A stretch of 6,266 nucleotides of DNA, taken from positions 1 through 6,266 of the forward strand of contig CANOCD010000070.1 of NCBI GenBank assembly GCA_947564495.1. The letters run 5' to 3'. The position numbers and the translations under genes are program-made. Below the pieces are notes generated by a model that was given only the letters and a program-made list of their open reading frames with translations, had not been told where the DNA came from and ran no database searches. This document shows positions 1-6,263 of this stretch, in pieces; position 1 is the stretch's first letter; each line of letters opens with the position of its first letter. The DNA comes from an uncultured Angelakisella sp. GTDB taxonomy: Bacteria; Bacillota; Clostridia; Oscillospirales; Ruminococcaceae.

Positions 1-150
1 TCCGCCGGAAGGGCAACGTCGTTAAGCCATCAACCGCTGTCAGGTCCCAGGATGGCAGTCCAATGAGCGCACGCCCAAAGGGTCACAGCCTAACGAAACA
101 AACAGCGTTGGCAATCAGGAGCACAGCCTGGCGGAACAGGAGGAAGGAAG
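1..150. other. Left-end non-genic stretch, possible fragment of a dispersed repeat
   Basis: I recognise no gene here. The plus strand has an open frame from position 3 to a stop at 228-230, with an ATG at 63-65 that would give a 55-residue peptide rich in Arg, Ser, Thr and Pro. It has no good ribosome binding site, no recognisable domain, and it runs into the 3' end of mreB on the other strand. The minus strand is also largely open in one frame, broken by a single TGA. An imperfect direct repeat is visible: CACAGCCTAACGAAACA at 84-100 and CACAGCCTGGCGGAACA at 122-138, with 14 of 17 bases identical and a period of 38. Openness on both strands plus internal repetition fits a structured interspersed element or degenerate sequence better than a gene. 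This is inference, and the element may continue past the window edge. Confidence 0.3.
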
Positions 151-154
151 GGCC

Positions 155-177
155 CCCGGGAGGCTCCGCCTCCCGGG
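155..177 (-). terminator. Hairpin directly after mreB, possible terminator
   Basis: A perfect 10-bp stem, CCCGGGAGGC (155-164) with GCCTCCCGGG (168-177), closes a 3-base loop. In the mreB transcript it begins 12 bases after the TAG stop. A real U-tract is missing: the following bases are GG, then a pyrimidine-rich CCCTTCCTTCCTCC. It may therefore be a weak or non-canonical terminator, an mRNA 3'-end stabiliser, or part of the repeat-like sequence to its left. The hairpin itself is certain; its role is inferred from position. Confidence 0.5.
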
Positions 178-189
178 AAAACTCACCGG

Positions 190-1200
190 CTACGCCGGGT
201 CCGACACCGCCTCGTTGTGAACATAGTTGACCTCCAGGATCTTCCCGGCCCCCAACGCAACGCAGTCCAGCGGGTTCTCCGCAATGTGCACCGGCATCCC
301 CGTCTCAATGGTGATGAGCCGGTCCAAACCCTTGAGCATCGCCCCGCCCCCGGTGAGAGTGATCCCCTTGTCGATGATGTCCGCCGAAAGCTCCGGCGGC
401 GTCTTTTCCAAGGTGCTCCGAATGGCGTCCAGGATCGCCACGATGGAATCCACCAGCGCCTCCCGAATTTCCTGGGGGGTCAGGATGATGTTCTTGGGGA
501 ACCCGTCCGCCAGGTTCCGCCCCTTGATCTCCACCGTCTCTTCGTTCTCGTAAGGGTACGCCGACCCGATGCAAATTTTAATGTTCTCCGCCGTCCGCTC
601 CCCGATGAGCAGGTTGTACTTCTTCTTGACATAGGCGATAATGGCCCGGTCGAACTCGTCCCCGGCCACACGCACCGACTTGGAGACCACGATCCCCCCC
701 ATGGAGATCACCGCCACCTCGGTGGTGCCGCCGCCGATGTCCACCACCATGCTCCCCACGGCCTCTTCCACCGGCAGCCCGGCGCCGATGGCCGCCGCCA
801 TGGGCTCCTCCACGATGCGGACATACTTGGCCCCCGCTTTCTGGGCCGCCTCCCTCACCGCCCGGCGCTCCACCGCCGTCACCCCCGAGGGGATGCAGAT
901 GACCACCCGGGGCTTGCCGAACCGGGACCGCCCGATGCTCTTCTGGAAAAACCACTGGAGCATACTGGCGGTGATGTCAAAGTCGGCGATGACCCCGTCC
1001 TTCAAGGGCCGGATGGCCATGATGGACCCCGGCGTCCTGCCGATGACCTCCTTGGCGGCCTGTCCCACATATTTCACCACGTCGGTGCGGACGTCCACCG
1101 CCACCACCGACGGTTCCCGCATGATGATCCCTTTGCCCTTCATATAGATAAGGGCATTTGCCGTACCCAGGTCGATCCCAATACTTTTTGAAGCAAACAT
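190..1200 (-). CDS. mreB: MreB/Mbl-family rod-shape-determining actin homologue
   Basis: This 336-residue protein has the normal length for MreB, the bacterial actin. In the family it polymerises with ATP into membrane-bound antiparallel filaments that position the elongation peptidoglycan synthases (RodA, class B PBPs, MreC/MreD). The actin-fold motifs are intact: phosphate-1 loop IGIDLGTANALIY (7-19), EPSVVAVD (29-36), IRPLKDGVIADFD (63-75), EEPMAAAIGAG (131-141), phosphate-2 loop VVDIGGGTTEVAVIS (152-166) and adenosine motif GITLTGGGAMLKGLD (279-293). E131 and D154 match the family's catalytic acidic residues, and F94 lies where MreB has its hydrophobic membrane loop. There is no N-terminal amphipathic helix of the E. 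coli kind. Residue 16 is Ala, where E. coli MreB has Thr and B. subtilis Mbl has Val. The ATG at 1200 is supported by AAGGAG six bases upstream. The gene has its own promoter and is followed by a hairpin with no mreC/mreD in view, so it may be an Mbl- or MreBH-type paralogue; the family call is firm, the paralogue is not. Confidence 0.97.
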   Translation of the reverse strand: MFASKSIGIDLGTANALIYMKGKGIIMREPSVVAVDVRTDVVKYVGQAAKEVIGRTPGSIMAIRPLKDGVIADFDITASMLQWFFQKSIGRSRFGKPRVVICIPSGVTAVERRAVREAAQKAGAKYVRIVEEPMAAAIGAGLPVEEAVGSMVVDIGGGTTEVAVISMGGIVVSKSVRVAGDEFDRAIIAYVKKKYNLLIGERTAENIKICIGSAYPYENEETVEIKGRNLADGFPKNIILTPQEIREALVDSIVAILDAIRSTLEKTPPELSADIIDKGITLTGGGAMLKGLDRLITIETGMPVHIAENPLDCVALGAGKILEVNYVHNEAVSDPA

Positions 1201-1206
1201 CCTGCG

Positions 1207-1218
1207 CTCCTTCCTCCT
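1207..1218 (-). promoter_or_regulatory. Double Shine-Dalgarno sequence of mreB
   Basis: On the minus strand the sequence AGGAGGAAGGAG (1218 to 1207) contains two adjacent Shine-Dalgarno cores. AAGGAG lies 6 bases before the ATG at 1200, the best spacing, and AGGAGG lies 12 bases before it. The nearer core fixes the start codon. The further core could act as a standby binding site. Confidence 0.85.
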
Positions 1219-1240
1219 CGCCGTCTGTAAAATATCTTCT

Positions 1241-1264
1241 CCCCGGCCGCCCTATGCGGCGGGG
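1241..1264 (-). other. 5'-UTR hairpin in the mreB leader
   Basis: CCCC-(G)-GCCGC at 1241-1250 pairs with GCGGC-GGGG at 1256-1264. This gives nine G-C pairs with one bulged base (1245) and a 5-base loop (1251-1255). It lies between the predicted transcription start, near 1275, and the ribosome binding site at 1207-1218. It could stabilise the 5' end of the mRNA or tune translation. There is no U-tract after it on the minus strand, so it is not a classical attenuator, and I recognise no riboswitch or protein-binding leader class. Confidence 0.5.
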
Positions 1265-1281
1265 CATATCAACGCAATAGT

Positions 1282-1310
1282 ATTGTATCACACAAGACGG
1301 GCTTTCACAA
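1282..1310 (-). promoter_or_regulatory. Sigma-A promoter of mreB with extended -10
   Basis: Read on the minus strand: -35 TTGTGA (1310-1305, 4 of 6 consensus bases), a 17-base spacer, then -10 TACAAT (1287-1282, 5 of 6). The -10 hexamer is preceded by TGA, which supplies the TGn extended -10 element and offsets the weaker -35. Transcription would start near 1275, giving a 5' UTR of about 75 bases. This is the best promoter in the window and makes mreB independent of the upstream gene. Confidence 0.8.
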
Positions 1311-1363
1311 GGGAAAGAAAGGGCTGAATTTGTTGCTATTTCTTGAATTTTCCTTGACGGAAG

Positions 1364-1393
1364 AAAAAAATCCCCTCCCGGCCCCCGCCGGGA
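1364..1393 (-). terminator. Rho-independent terminator of the A2M-like gene (distal hairpin plus T7)
   Basis: On the minus strand a 7-bp stem, TCCCGGC / GCCGGGA (1393-1387 with 1382-1376, loop of four G), is followed by GGGGA and seven U residues (1370-1364). It is the second of two tandem hairpins after the upstream stop codon at 1444. The 5-base gap between stem and U-tract is longer than ideal, but this is the only hairpin here with a run of U on the minus strand. Confidence 0.65.
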
Positions 1394-1398
1394 CAGAA

Positions 1399-1437
1399 GG
1401 TCCCCCCGGCAAAAGCCGGGGGGACCCGTGTTTTTTT
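1399..1437. terminator. Strong 12-bp hairpin after the A2M-like gene, with T7 on the plus strand
   Basis: GGTCCCCCCGGC (1399-1410) pairs perfectly with GCCGGGGGGACC (1415-1426) around an AAAA loop. On the minus strand it is the first structure met, 17 bases past the stop codon at 1444, but only TTCTGT follows. On the plus strand it is followed by CGTG and T7 (1431-1437), the layout of an intrinsic terminator that would stop transcription running rightward into the antisense of the A2M-like gene. No plus-strand gene needs such a stop, so its main role is probably in the double terminator with the hairpin at 1376-1393. Confidence 0.7.
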
Positions 1438-1443
1438 AGCCAT

Positions 1444-4400
1444 TTACTCCTTGCGGAAAAGATACCCCACCCCCAGGTAGTAGTAATCCGAGGGGAGGAA
1501 CTCCCCCTTTTCGGTGCGGCCGCACTCCATGGTCTCCTCGTGGTAGACGTAGGTCCGCTCCAGGACGCATTCGGTGTCCAGGACGCTGGAGGCGGTGTAG
1601 GTGAAGGTGAAGGTCCGGCCGGTGCTGGGGCCGTAGTAGAAGCTGATGGTCAAAAGCTGCTCGTCGGTCCGGTAGCTGAACCAGTCCCTGGCGTTTCGGG
1701 AGACCTTCCGCAGCCGCATATTGGAGGGCACCCACTCCACCAGCTGGTAGTGGCCGTAGGGCAGCTCGGGGCCCAGCTCCGCCTTGATGATGACGGTGGT
1801 CTCCCCGCCCAGGTGCTTCTCCTCCTCGGGGGTGTCCATGGTCTTGGTCACGGTGATCCGGGGGGAGTCGGTGATCTCCAGCTGGTCCGGGGTCCCGGTG
1901 TAGGAGAGGCTGGCGATGGCCGGTCCCCCCTCCGCCTTGGGGTCAAAGGCCGCCCAGGCATCCTCGTTCAGGGTGAAACTGAGGCAGCCGCTCCGGGGCA
2001 GGACCTGGCTCTTTCGCTCCCCCTCCAGGGTGTAGCTGACAGCAGGCAGGTCGCTGTCCTTCAGCTGGAACCGCTGGATGTAGAGGGCGGCCTGGAGCTG
2101 GCAGGGCCCCCGGAGGGCGCCATAGTAGGTCCGGCTGTTTTCGGCCAGGTACTCCAGCAGCTTTTCGGCGTCGTCCGGCACCCCCGCCAGGATGGCGCAG
2201 GCCATGGCCCCGGCGGTGCTCTCGGTGGTCTTGTAGGCGGTGTTCTCGGCAAGGTAGAGGGCGCCCCGCCGCTCCTTGTACCGGGGGGCGATGATCTGGG
2301 AGTAGAGCTTCTGGGCCTCCTGCTGGTCCAGGTAGGAAAGCCCGGTGACAAGGTAGACGCTTTCCAGGTTGGATAGGCCGGCATTCCTGGCCCGGGTCTG
2401 CAAAAGGGTCCTCTGGGCGTCGTCCAGCCGGTCCAGGGCGGCCAGGCCCATGAGGGTGGCGGCCTGGTCCAGGTCGGTCTTGGCGTCGGCGTAGGCGTTA
2501 TTCAGGTAGTCCCCCAGCTGGTACTCCTCCACCAGGTCCGGGACCGCCACCGCCGTCCAGGCGGAAGCGGCCAGGTCGGCCTTGGCGTAGGGGTAGAGGC
2601 GGATGCCCTGGTAGCCCTTGCCGTCAGGGTCGTCCAAGGACACCTGGACCAGGGAGAGGTCGGGGTCCGGGTGCTCGTACCCCGCCCCGAAGAAGGCGGT
2701 CATGGGCTCCTTCACCGAGGCCATGGCCAGGGCGGCGTCGGCCCTGCCGCTGTTGTCCTGGCTGAGAAGGCTCCAGGCCGCCATGAAGGACTTCTGGCCC
2801 TCGTTGTAGACACGGACCTCCACCGGGTAGTGGGTGGGCTGAATTTCCGGGTCGATGCCGTTTTGCAGGTCCACCGTCTTGTGGACAGGGAAGACCAGGG
2901 CGCTGTCCCGGACGGTGAAGGGCAGGCGGACCCCGTCGCTGTGATCCCCGCACCGGGCGGTGACGGTGATGGCGTACTCCCCGGCGGGGAGCTTTTGGAA
3001 CACCAGGGGCACCGTCTCCCCGGCGGGTGCCTGGGCGGTGACCTCCAGGGGCTCGGTGTACCCCTCCACGGTGGCGGTGTAGTCCACCAGATCGGTGGTC
3101 TGGATGCCCCGGCCGAAGCCCCGGACGGTGCAGGCGATGGTATCCCCCGAAAGGAAGGTCCGGGAGAGGATGGGGTCGACACGGAAGGGCAGGGTGGCGT
3201 AGAGCCGGCTCTTGGTCTGGCCCCAGAAAGCCCGGCTGTCCAGGGCCACGGCGGTGAGCCGCCATTCGGTGAGATTATCGGGGAGCTTCACGGTAAAGCG
3301 GGCGGTGCCGTCCGCCCCGGTGGTCCCGGTCAGGAAGGCCGCCGTGTCCTCGAACTTCTCCCGGAGGGTGACGCCGTCGCCGTCGCCCCCGCCCCCCTTG
3401 CCGCCGTCCCCGTAGTAGGGGTCGGCGCCATGCTGGACGTAGGAGCAGTAGACCTCGGGGTAGTCGTAAAAGACCGAGCGGTAGAGCTCCCAGCCCATAT
3501 TCAGGTACTGCTCCTGGACGGCGAAGATGGCCTCGTCCACCACCCCCAGGCAGACCTGCCCCCCGGAGACCGGCTTGCCGTCCTCGGCAAGGCGCAGGGT
3601 GACCCGGGCGGTCTCCCCGGGGCGGTAGTCCTCCTTGTCCGGCAGGACCTGGAGGTCCAGCTGGCGGCTCGCCTCCTCCACCGACAAGGAGAAGGGCTTG
3701 ACGGGGTAGATGCGGACCCCGTCAAAGTAGGCCCCGCAGAGGGTGAAGTTGGGCAGCTTCTCCTCGTCGCAGAGGAGCTCCCCTTGGGTCCCGCCCAGCC
3801 GGGGCTTGCCCAGGACCTCCTTTTGGAGGATGTTGGTCATCACCCGGCCCTCCGCCACCGGCAGGCCGTTGTCCATCACCTGGTACTCTACCGTTTCCCC
3901 GAAGTTGAAGGTGCCGCCCCAGTAGGAGTAGTAGGCGGTGTCCACACGGGTGGTCTCCCCCCGGACCTGGAAGGTGTGGAAGTGCCCGGCCCGCTCATCG
4001 GGGTCTAGGACCCAAGGGTCCCCCAGGGACAGGGTGGTCATCTGGCGGCCCCCGGTCTCGGTGGAGACCTCCACATAGCAGTAGTCCCGCTCCCCCAGGT
4101 CGTCGGGGAGGATGTCCTGGAGGACCAGCCGCCCGTCGGCCCCCGCGGTCCGGTCAAAGACCCGCTCCACCTCGTCCTTGCGGTTGAAGGTGCACCGGGG
4201 GATGCTCTTTTTGGTGTACCGGTCGTAGTAGGGGGGCAGCTCCACCTTCTGGTAACTCACCCGGTGGAGGCTCACCGTCACCCGGGCCTGGGCGGGCTCC
4301 CCCCGGAGGCTTTCGTAGTCCTGGATCAGCTGGCCGTTCTGGGGGACCTTGTCAAAGTCGATCTGGTTGGCGGTGATGACCAGGTCGCTCTGGCCGTCGT

Positions 4401-6186
4401 GGCGCTCTTCCTTGGCCTCCATCATCACCGAGACGGGGAACACCTGGATGTACTCGCTGAAGGAGAGGTCCACGTCGCTGGCGTCGTCCCCCCTGGCGTG
4501 GATGCCGTAGGACCAGGGGTACCAGCTCCACTGGTCCCAGGCGTTCTGCCGGTCCGCCTGGGCGGGGAAGGTAAAGTCGATCTGTCCTTCATTGTCGGTG
4601 GTGTAGGACCGTTCCTGTCCGTCCTCGGTGGAAATTTTCATATCCATCCCGGCGGCGGGGGTCCGGTCAAAGAGGCGGACCCCTACTCGGGCCTTCACCG
4701 TCTCCCCGGGCCGGTAGTAGAGTTTGTCGGTCTCGATGGACCCGGTGTAGACAGGCTTTTTGTACTGGGAGATGCTGGCGCTCTCCTCGCAGATGTAGTC
4801 ATACCAGGTCCTCTCGGTCCGCTCCATCCCGGCGGGGCGGACCTCCAAAGAAAGCCAGCCGCTTTTCAGGCTCCGGTAGGTGAACTCCCCGGTAAAGACG
4901 CCCCCGGCGTTCACCGGGACCTCCACCTTCATAGCAGGGCTGTCCCCCCAATCCTGATAGAGGGCCACCGAAACCTTTTCCAACTTGGGGGCGTCCTTCC
5001 GGGGCCGAGCCACCCCCCAGAACTTCACCGTGTCGTCCTGGTGGTAGATGGGCCGGTCCAGATAGAGGAACCCGTAGTAGTTCTGGGACAGGCTCTTTTC
5101 CCTGTCGTAGTTGTAGGGGGTCAGCAGGTCGTAGTACACCGTCCCGCCGGGGGCGGTGATGGAAAGGGGCAGGGAGGCGTAGCCGTGATCCCCCCGGGGC
5201 CAGCCGTCGGTGTACTGTTCCTGGTCGATCTCCGGCAGGTCCATGAGGTAGAGGCCGTTCTCATCCCCCCGGACCGAAAGCTCCGGGGTCATGGAGGCAA
5301 AGGGGTCCTTGTAGAACTCCAGGGTCCCCCCGGAAAGGGGCTCCCCGGTCTTGGTGCTGTTGGCCCAGAGGAGGACCTGCCCGGCGTTCAGCTGGGTGTA
5401 AACGGCGGTGTCCTGGATCTGGAGCAGCTTCTGGACCTGGTTCTTCATGTAGTTGGAGGTGACGGTGGCCACGTACCAGCCCTCGGGGAGGGTCTCGGGG
5501 AAAACGATGTCGGCGTCCCCGTTGTAGTCGGTTCCGATGATTTCCGCCGCCCCCTGGGTGAAGGAGAGGACCTGGGGCAGACCGTCGGTATCCACCCGGA
5601 CCAGCTTGTTGGGGATGGAGCGGTACAATTCTTTCAGATACCGCTCCCCGTTTTCCAGCCGGTGGACGGCGACGGCAAACTCCTCGTCGGCGGTGATCCC
5701 CCCGGAGCCCTTGCCCCCCAGGCGGAGGTCCAGGACGGGGTAATCCCGGGGCAGGAAGGTCTCGGCCCGGTGGCCCATCTCCTGGGGATAGTAGCCCCCT
5801 TCCTGGGTGGTGAAGGAGAAAACAAAGTCCTCGGCCAGAGTCCCCTTGCCCTGGGCGGCGGGGAGCCCGGCCTTCAGGGTGACGGTATAGGTGGTATTGC
5901 ACTGCCACCCCCCGCCCCCCGCCCCCGAGGGGACGAAGGCCACGGCGTTATCCATATAGCGGAAACTGCCCTCGATGGCCGGGCTGACGGTGAACCAGTC
6001 GTCCAGCTTGGCCGGGGCTTCCGAGAAGGTGATCTCCACCGCCGAGTTATAGGGGACCTCTTTGGCCCCGCCGGCGGGGAAGACATCGGTGACCTCCAAA
6101 GGCCGGTCAGACTTTTTGCAGCCGGCCAGGGCCAGCAGGGCCAGGAGCAGGCAGGCGGCAAGGGCGAAAAGCAGACGTTTTTTCAT
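1444..6186 (-). CDS. Alpha-2-macroglobulin family lipoprotein with Ig-like domain, thioester motif absent
   Basis: A 1580-residue surface lipoprotein. Residues 1-23 form a lipoprotein signal: MKKR, a hydrophobic core, then lipobox LAGC with Cys23 as the predicted lipidation site. Residues about 29-127 resemble an SbsA-type Ig-like (Big_5) domain. An MG-like domain follows at about 268-355, then the MG2/A2M_N signature YLDRPIYHQDDTVKFWGVAR (375-394). Further MG-type beta-domains run to about 830, including DKLYYRPGETVKARV (487-501). A bait-region-like domain spans 843-938 (DYRPGETARVTLRL, then VVDEAIFAV) and ends in a Gly/Asp-rich loop (925-938). The A2M core follows: LREKFEDTAAFLTG (941-954) and KLPDNLTEWRLTAVALD (967-983). 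Residues about 1135-1375 are helical and match the thioester domain (YPYAKADLAASAWTA, 1198-1212). The C-terminal beta-domain (about 1435-1580) includes GHYQLVEWVPSNMRLRK. No Cys in the C-terminal half is followed by x-Glu-Gln, so covalent trapping through a thioester is unlikely. Family A2Ms trap proteases in the envelope; thioester-less members such as E. coli YfaS and Pseudomonas MagD are known. Family call firm; function inferred. GGAGGT six bases upstream supports the ATG at 6186. Confidence 0.93.
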   Translation of the reverse strand: MKKRLLFALAACLLLALLALAGCKKSDRPLEVTDVFPAGGAKEVPYNSAVEITFSEAPAKLDDWFTVSPAIEGSFRYMDNAVAFVPSGAGGGGWQCNTTYTVTLKAGLPAAQGKGTLAEDFVFSFTTQEGGYYPQEMGHRAETFLPRDYPVLDLRLGGKGSGGITADEEFAVAVHRLENGERYLKELYRSIPNKLVRVDTDGLPQVLSFTQGAAEIIGTDYNGDADIVFPETLPEGWYVATVTSNYMKNQVQKLLQIQDTAVYTQLNAGQVLLWANSTKTGEPLSGGTLEFYKDPFASMTPELSVRGDENGLYLMDLPEIDQEQYTDGWPRGDHGYASLPLSITAPGGTVYYDLLTPYNYDREKSLSQNYYGFLYLDRPIYHQDDTVKFWGVARPRKDAPKLEKVSVALYQDWGDSPAMKVEVPVNAGGVFTGEFTYRSLKSGWLSLEVRPAGMERTERTWYDYICEESASISQYKKPVYTGSIETDKLYYRPGETVKARVGVRLFDRTPAAGMDMKISTEDGQERSYTTDNEGQIDFTFPAQADRQNAWDQWSWYPWSYGIHARGDDASDVDLSFSEYIQVFPVSVMMEAKEERHDGQSDLVITANQIDFDKVPQNGQLIQDYESLRGEPAQARVTVSLHRVSYQKVELPPYYDRYTKKSIPRCTFNRKDEVERVFDRTAGADGRLVLQDILPDDLGERDYCYVEVSTETGGRQMTTLSLGDPWVLDPDERAGHFHTFQVRGETTRVDTAYYSYWGGTFNFGETVEYQVMDNGLPVAEGRVMTNILQKEVLGKPRLGGTQGELLCDEEKLPNFTLCGAYFDGVRIYPVKPFSLSVEEASRQLDLQVLPDKEDYRPGETARVTLRLAEDGKPVSGGQVCLGVVDEAIFAVQEQYLNMGWELYRSVFYDYPEVYCSYVQHGADPYYGDGGKGGGGDGDGVTLREKFEDTAAFLTGTTGADGTARFTVKLPDNLTEWRLTAVALDSRAFWGQTKSRLYATLPFRVDPILSRTFLSGDTIACTVRGFGRGIQTTDLVDYTATVEGYTEPLEVTAQAPAGETVPLVFQKLPAGEYAITVTARCGDHSDGVRLPFTVRDSALVFPVHKTVDLQNGIDPEIQPTHYPVEVRVYNEGQKSFMAAWSLLSQDNSGRADAALAMASVKEPMTAFFGAGYEHPDPDLSLVQVSLDDPDGKGYQGIRLYPYAKADLAASAWTAVAVPDLVEEYQLGDYLNNAYADAKTDLDQAATLMGLAALDRLDDAQRTLLQTRARNAGLSNLESVYLVTGLSYLDQQEAQKLYSQIIAPRYKERRGALYLAENTAYKTTESTAGAMACAILAGVPDDAEKLLEYLAENSRTYYGALRGPCQLQAALYIQRFQLKDSDLPAVSYTLEGERKSQVLPRSGCLSFTLNEDAWAAFDPKAEGGPAIASLSYTGTPDQLEITDSPRITVTKTMDTPEEEKHLGGETTVIIKAELGPELPYGHYQLVEWVPSNMRLRKVSRNARDWFSYRTDEQLLTISFYYGPSTGRTFTFTYTASSVLDTECVLERTYVYHEETMECGRTEKGEFLPSDYYYLGVGYLFRKE

Positions 6187-6192
6187 GGCGGG

Positions 6193-6198
6193 ACCTCC
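6193..6198 (-). promoter_or_regulatory. Shine-Dalgarno sequence of the A2M-like gene
   Basis: GGAGGT on the minus strand lies 6 bases before the ATG at 6186. The start is followed by a textbook lipoprotein signal peptide, so the start codon is well supported from both sides. Confidence 0.88.
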
Positions 6199-6225
6199 GA
6201 TCTTTTCCGGGTGGCTTTTGTTCCT

Positions 6226-6236
6226 AGAACTGTTCT
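6226..6236. other. Short inverted repeat AGAAC-T-GTTCT in the A2M leader
   Basis: A perfect 5-bp inverted repeat around a single central base, 40 to 50 bases upstream of the A2M start codon and about 20 bases downstream of a possible -10 element. Its size and position fit a small operator. The one-base centre does not match the Gram-positive LexA box (GAAC-N4-GTTC). With only 5-bp arms it could be chance, and no regulator is implied by the sequence. Confidence 0.25.
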
Positions 6237-6257
6237 CAGGATTTTCGAGAGGCGCTC

Positions 6258-6263
6258 TATATA
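6258..6263 (-). promoter_or_regulatory. Possible -10 element for the A2M-like gene, cut by the window edge
   Basis: TATATA on the minus strand (or the overlapping TACTAT at 6266-6261) matches the -10 consensus at 4 of 6 bases. It lies in the only AT-rich patch upstream of the gene. It would start transcription near 6250, giving a leader of about 65 bases. The -35 element would lie beyond the window, so this cannot be tested here, and an upstream operon promoter is equally possible. Confidence 0.3.

Noticed and set aside
63..230. 55-codon plus-strand frame with ATG at 63
   Set aside because: There is no ribosome binding site at useful spacing and no recognisable family, and it overlaps the 3' end of mreB. 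The frame is open to the window edge without a clear start. I treat it as part of the repeat-like left end, not as a gene.
217..1191. 324-codon plus-strand open frame opposite mreB
   Set aside because: Its Arg/His/Asp/Pro-rich translation is typical of an antisense shadow, and the minus strand has all the MreB motifs in one unbroken frame.
2557..2796. Frameshift or sequencing error as the cause of the missing thioester motif
   Set aside because: The reading frame is continuous, and family-like sequence resumes in the same frame on both sides. I checked the overlapping minus-strand translation 2624-3265 and it shows no CLEQ, so a simple indel is unlikely.
1330..4008. Two further long plus-strand open frames (1330-2376 and 2671-4008)
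   Set aside because: They show the same antisense composition effect and no domain signature. The first starts inside the terminator region and both lie wholly or mostly opposite the intact A2M-like gene.
6226..6236. LexA/SOS box upstream of the A2M-like gene
   Set aside because: The Gram-positive LexA box needs GAAC and GTTC separated by four bases; here the separation is one.
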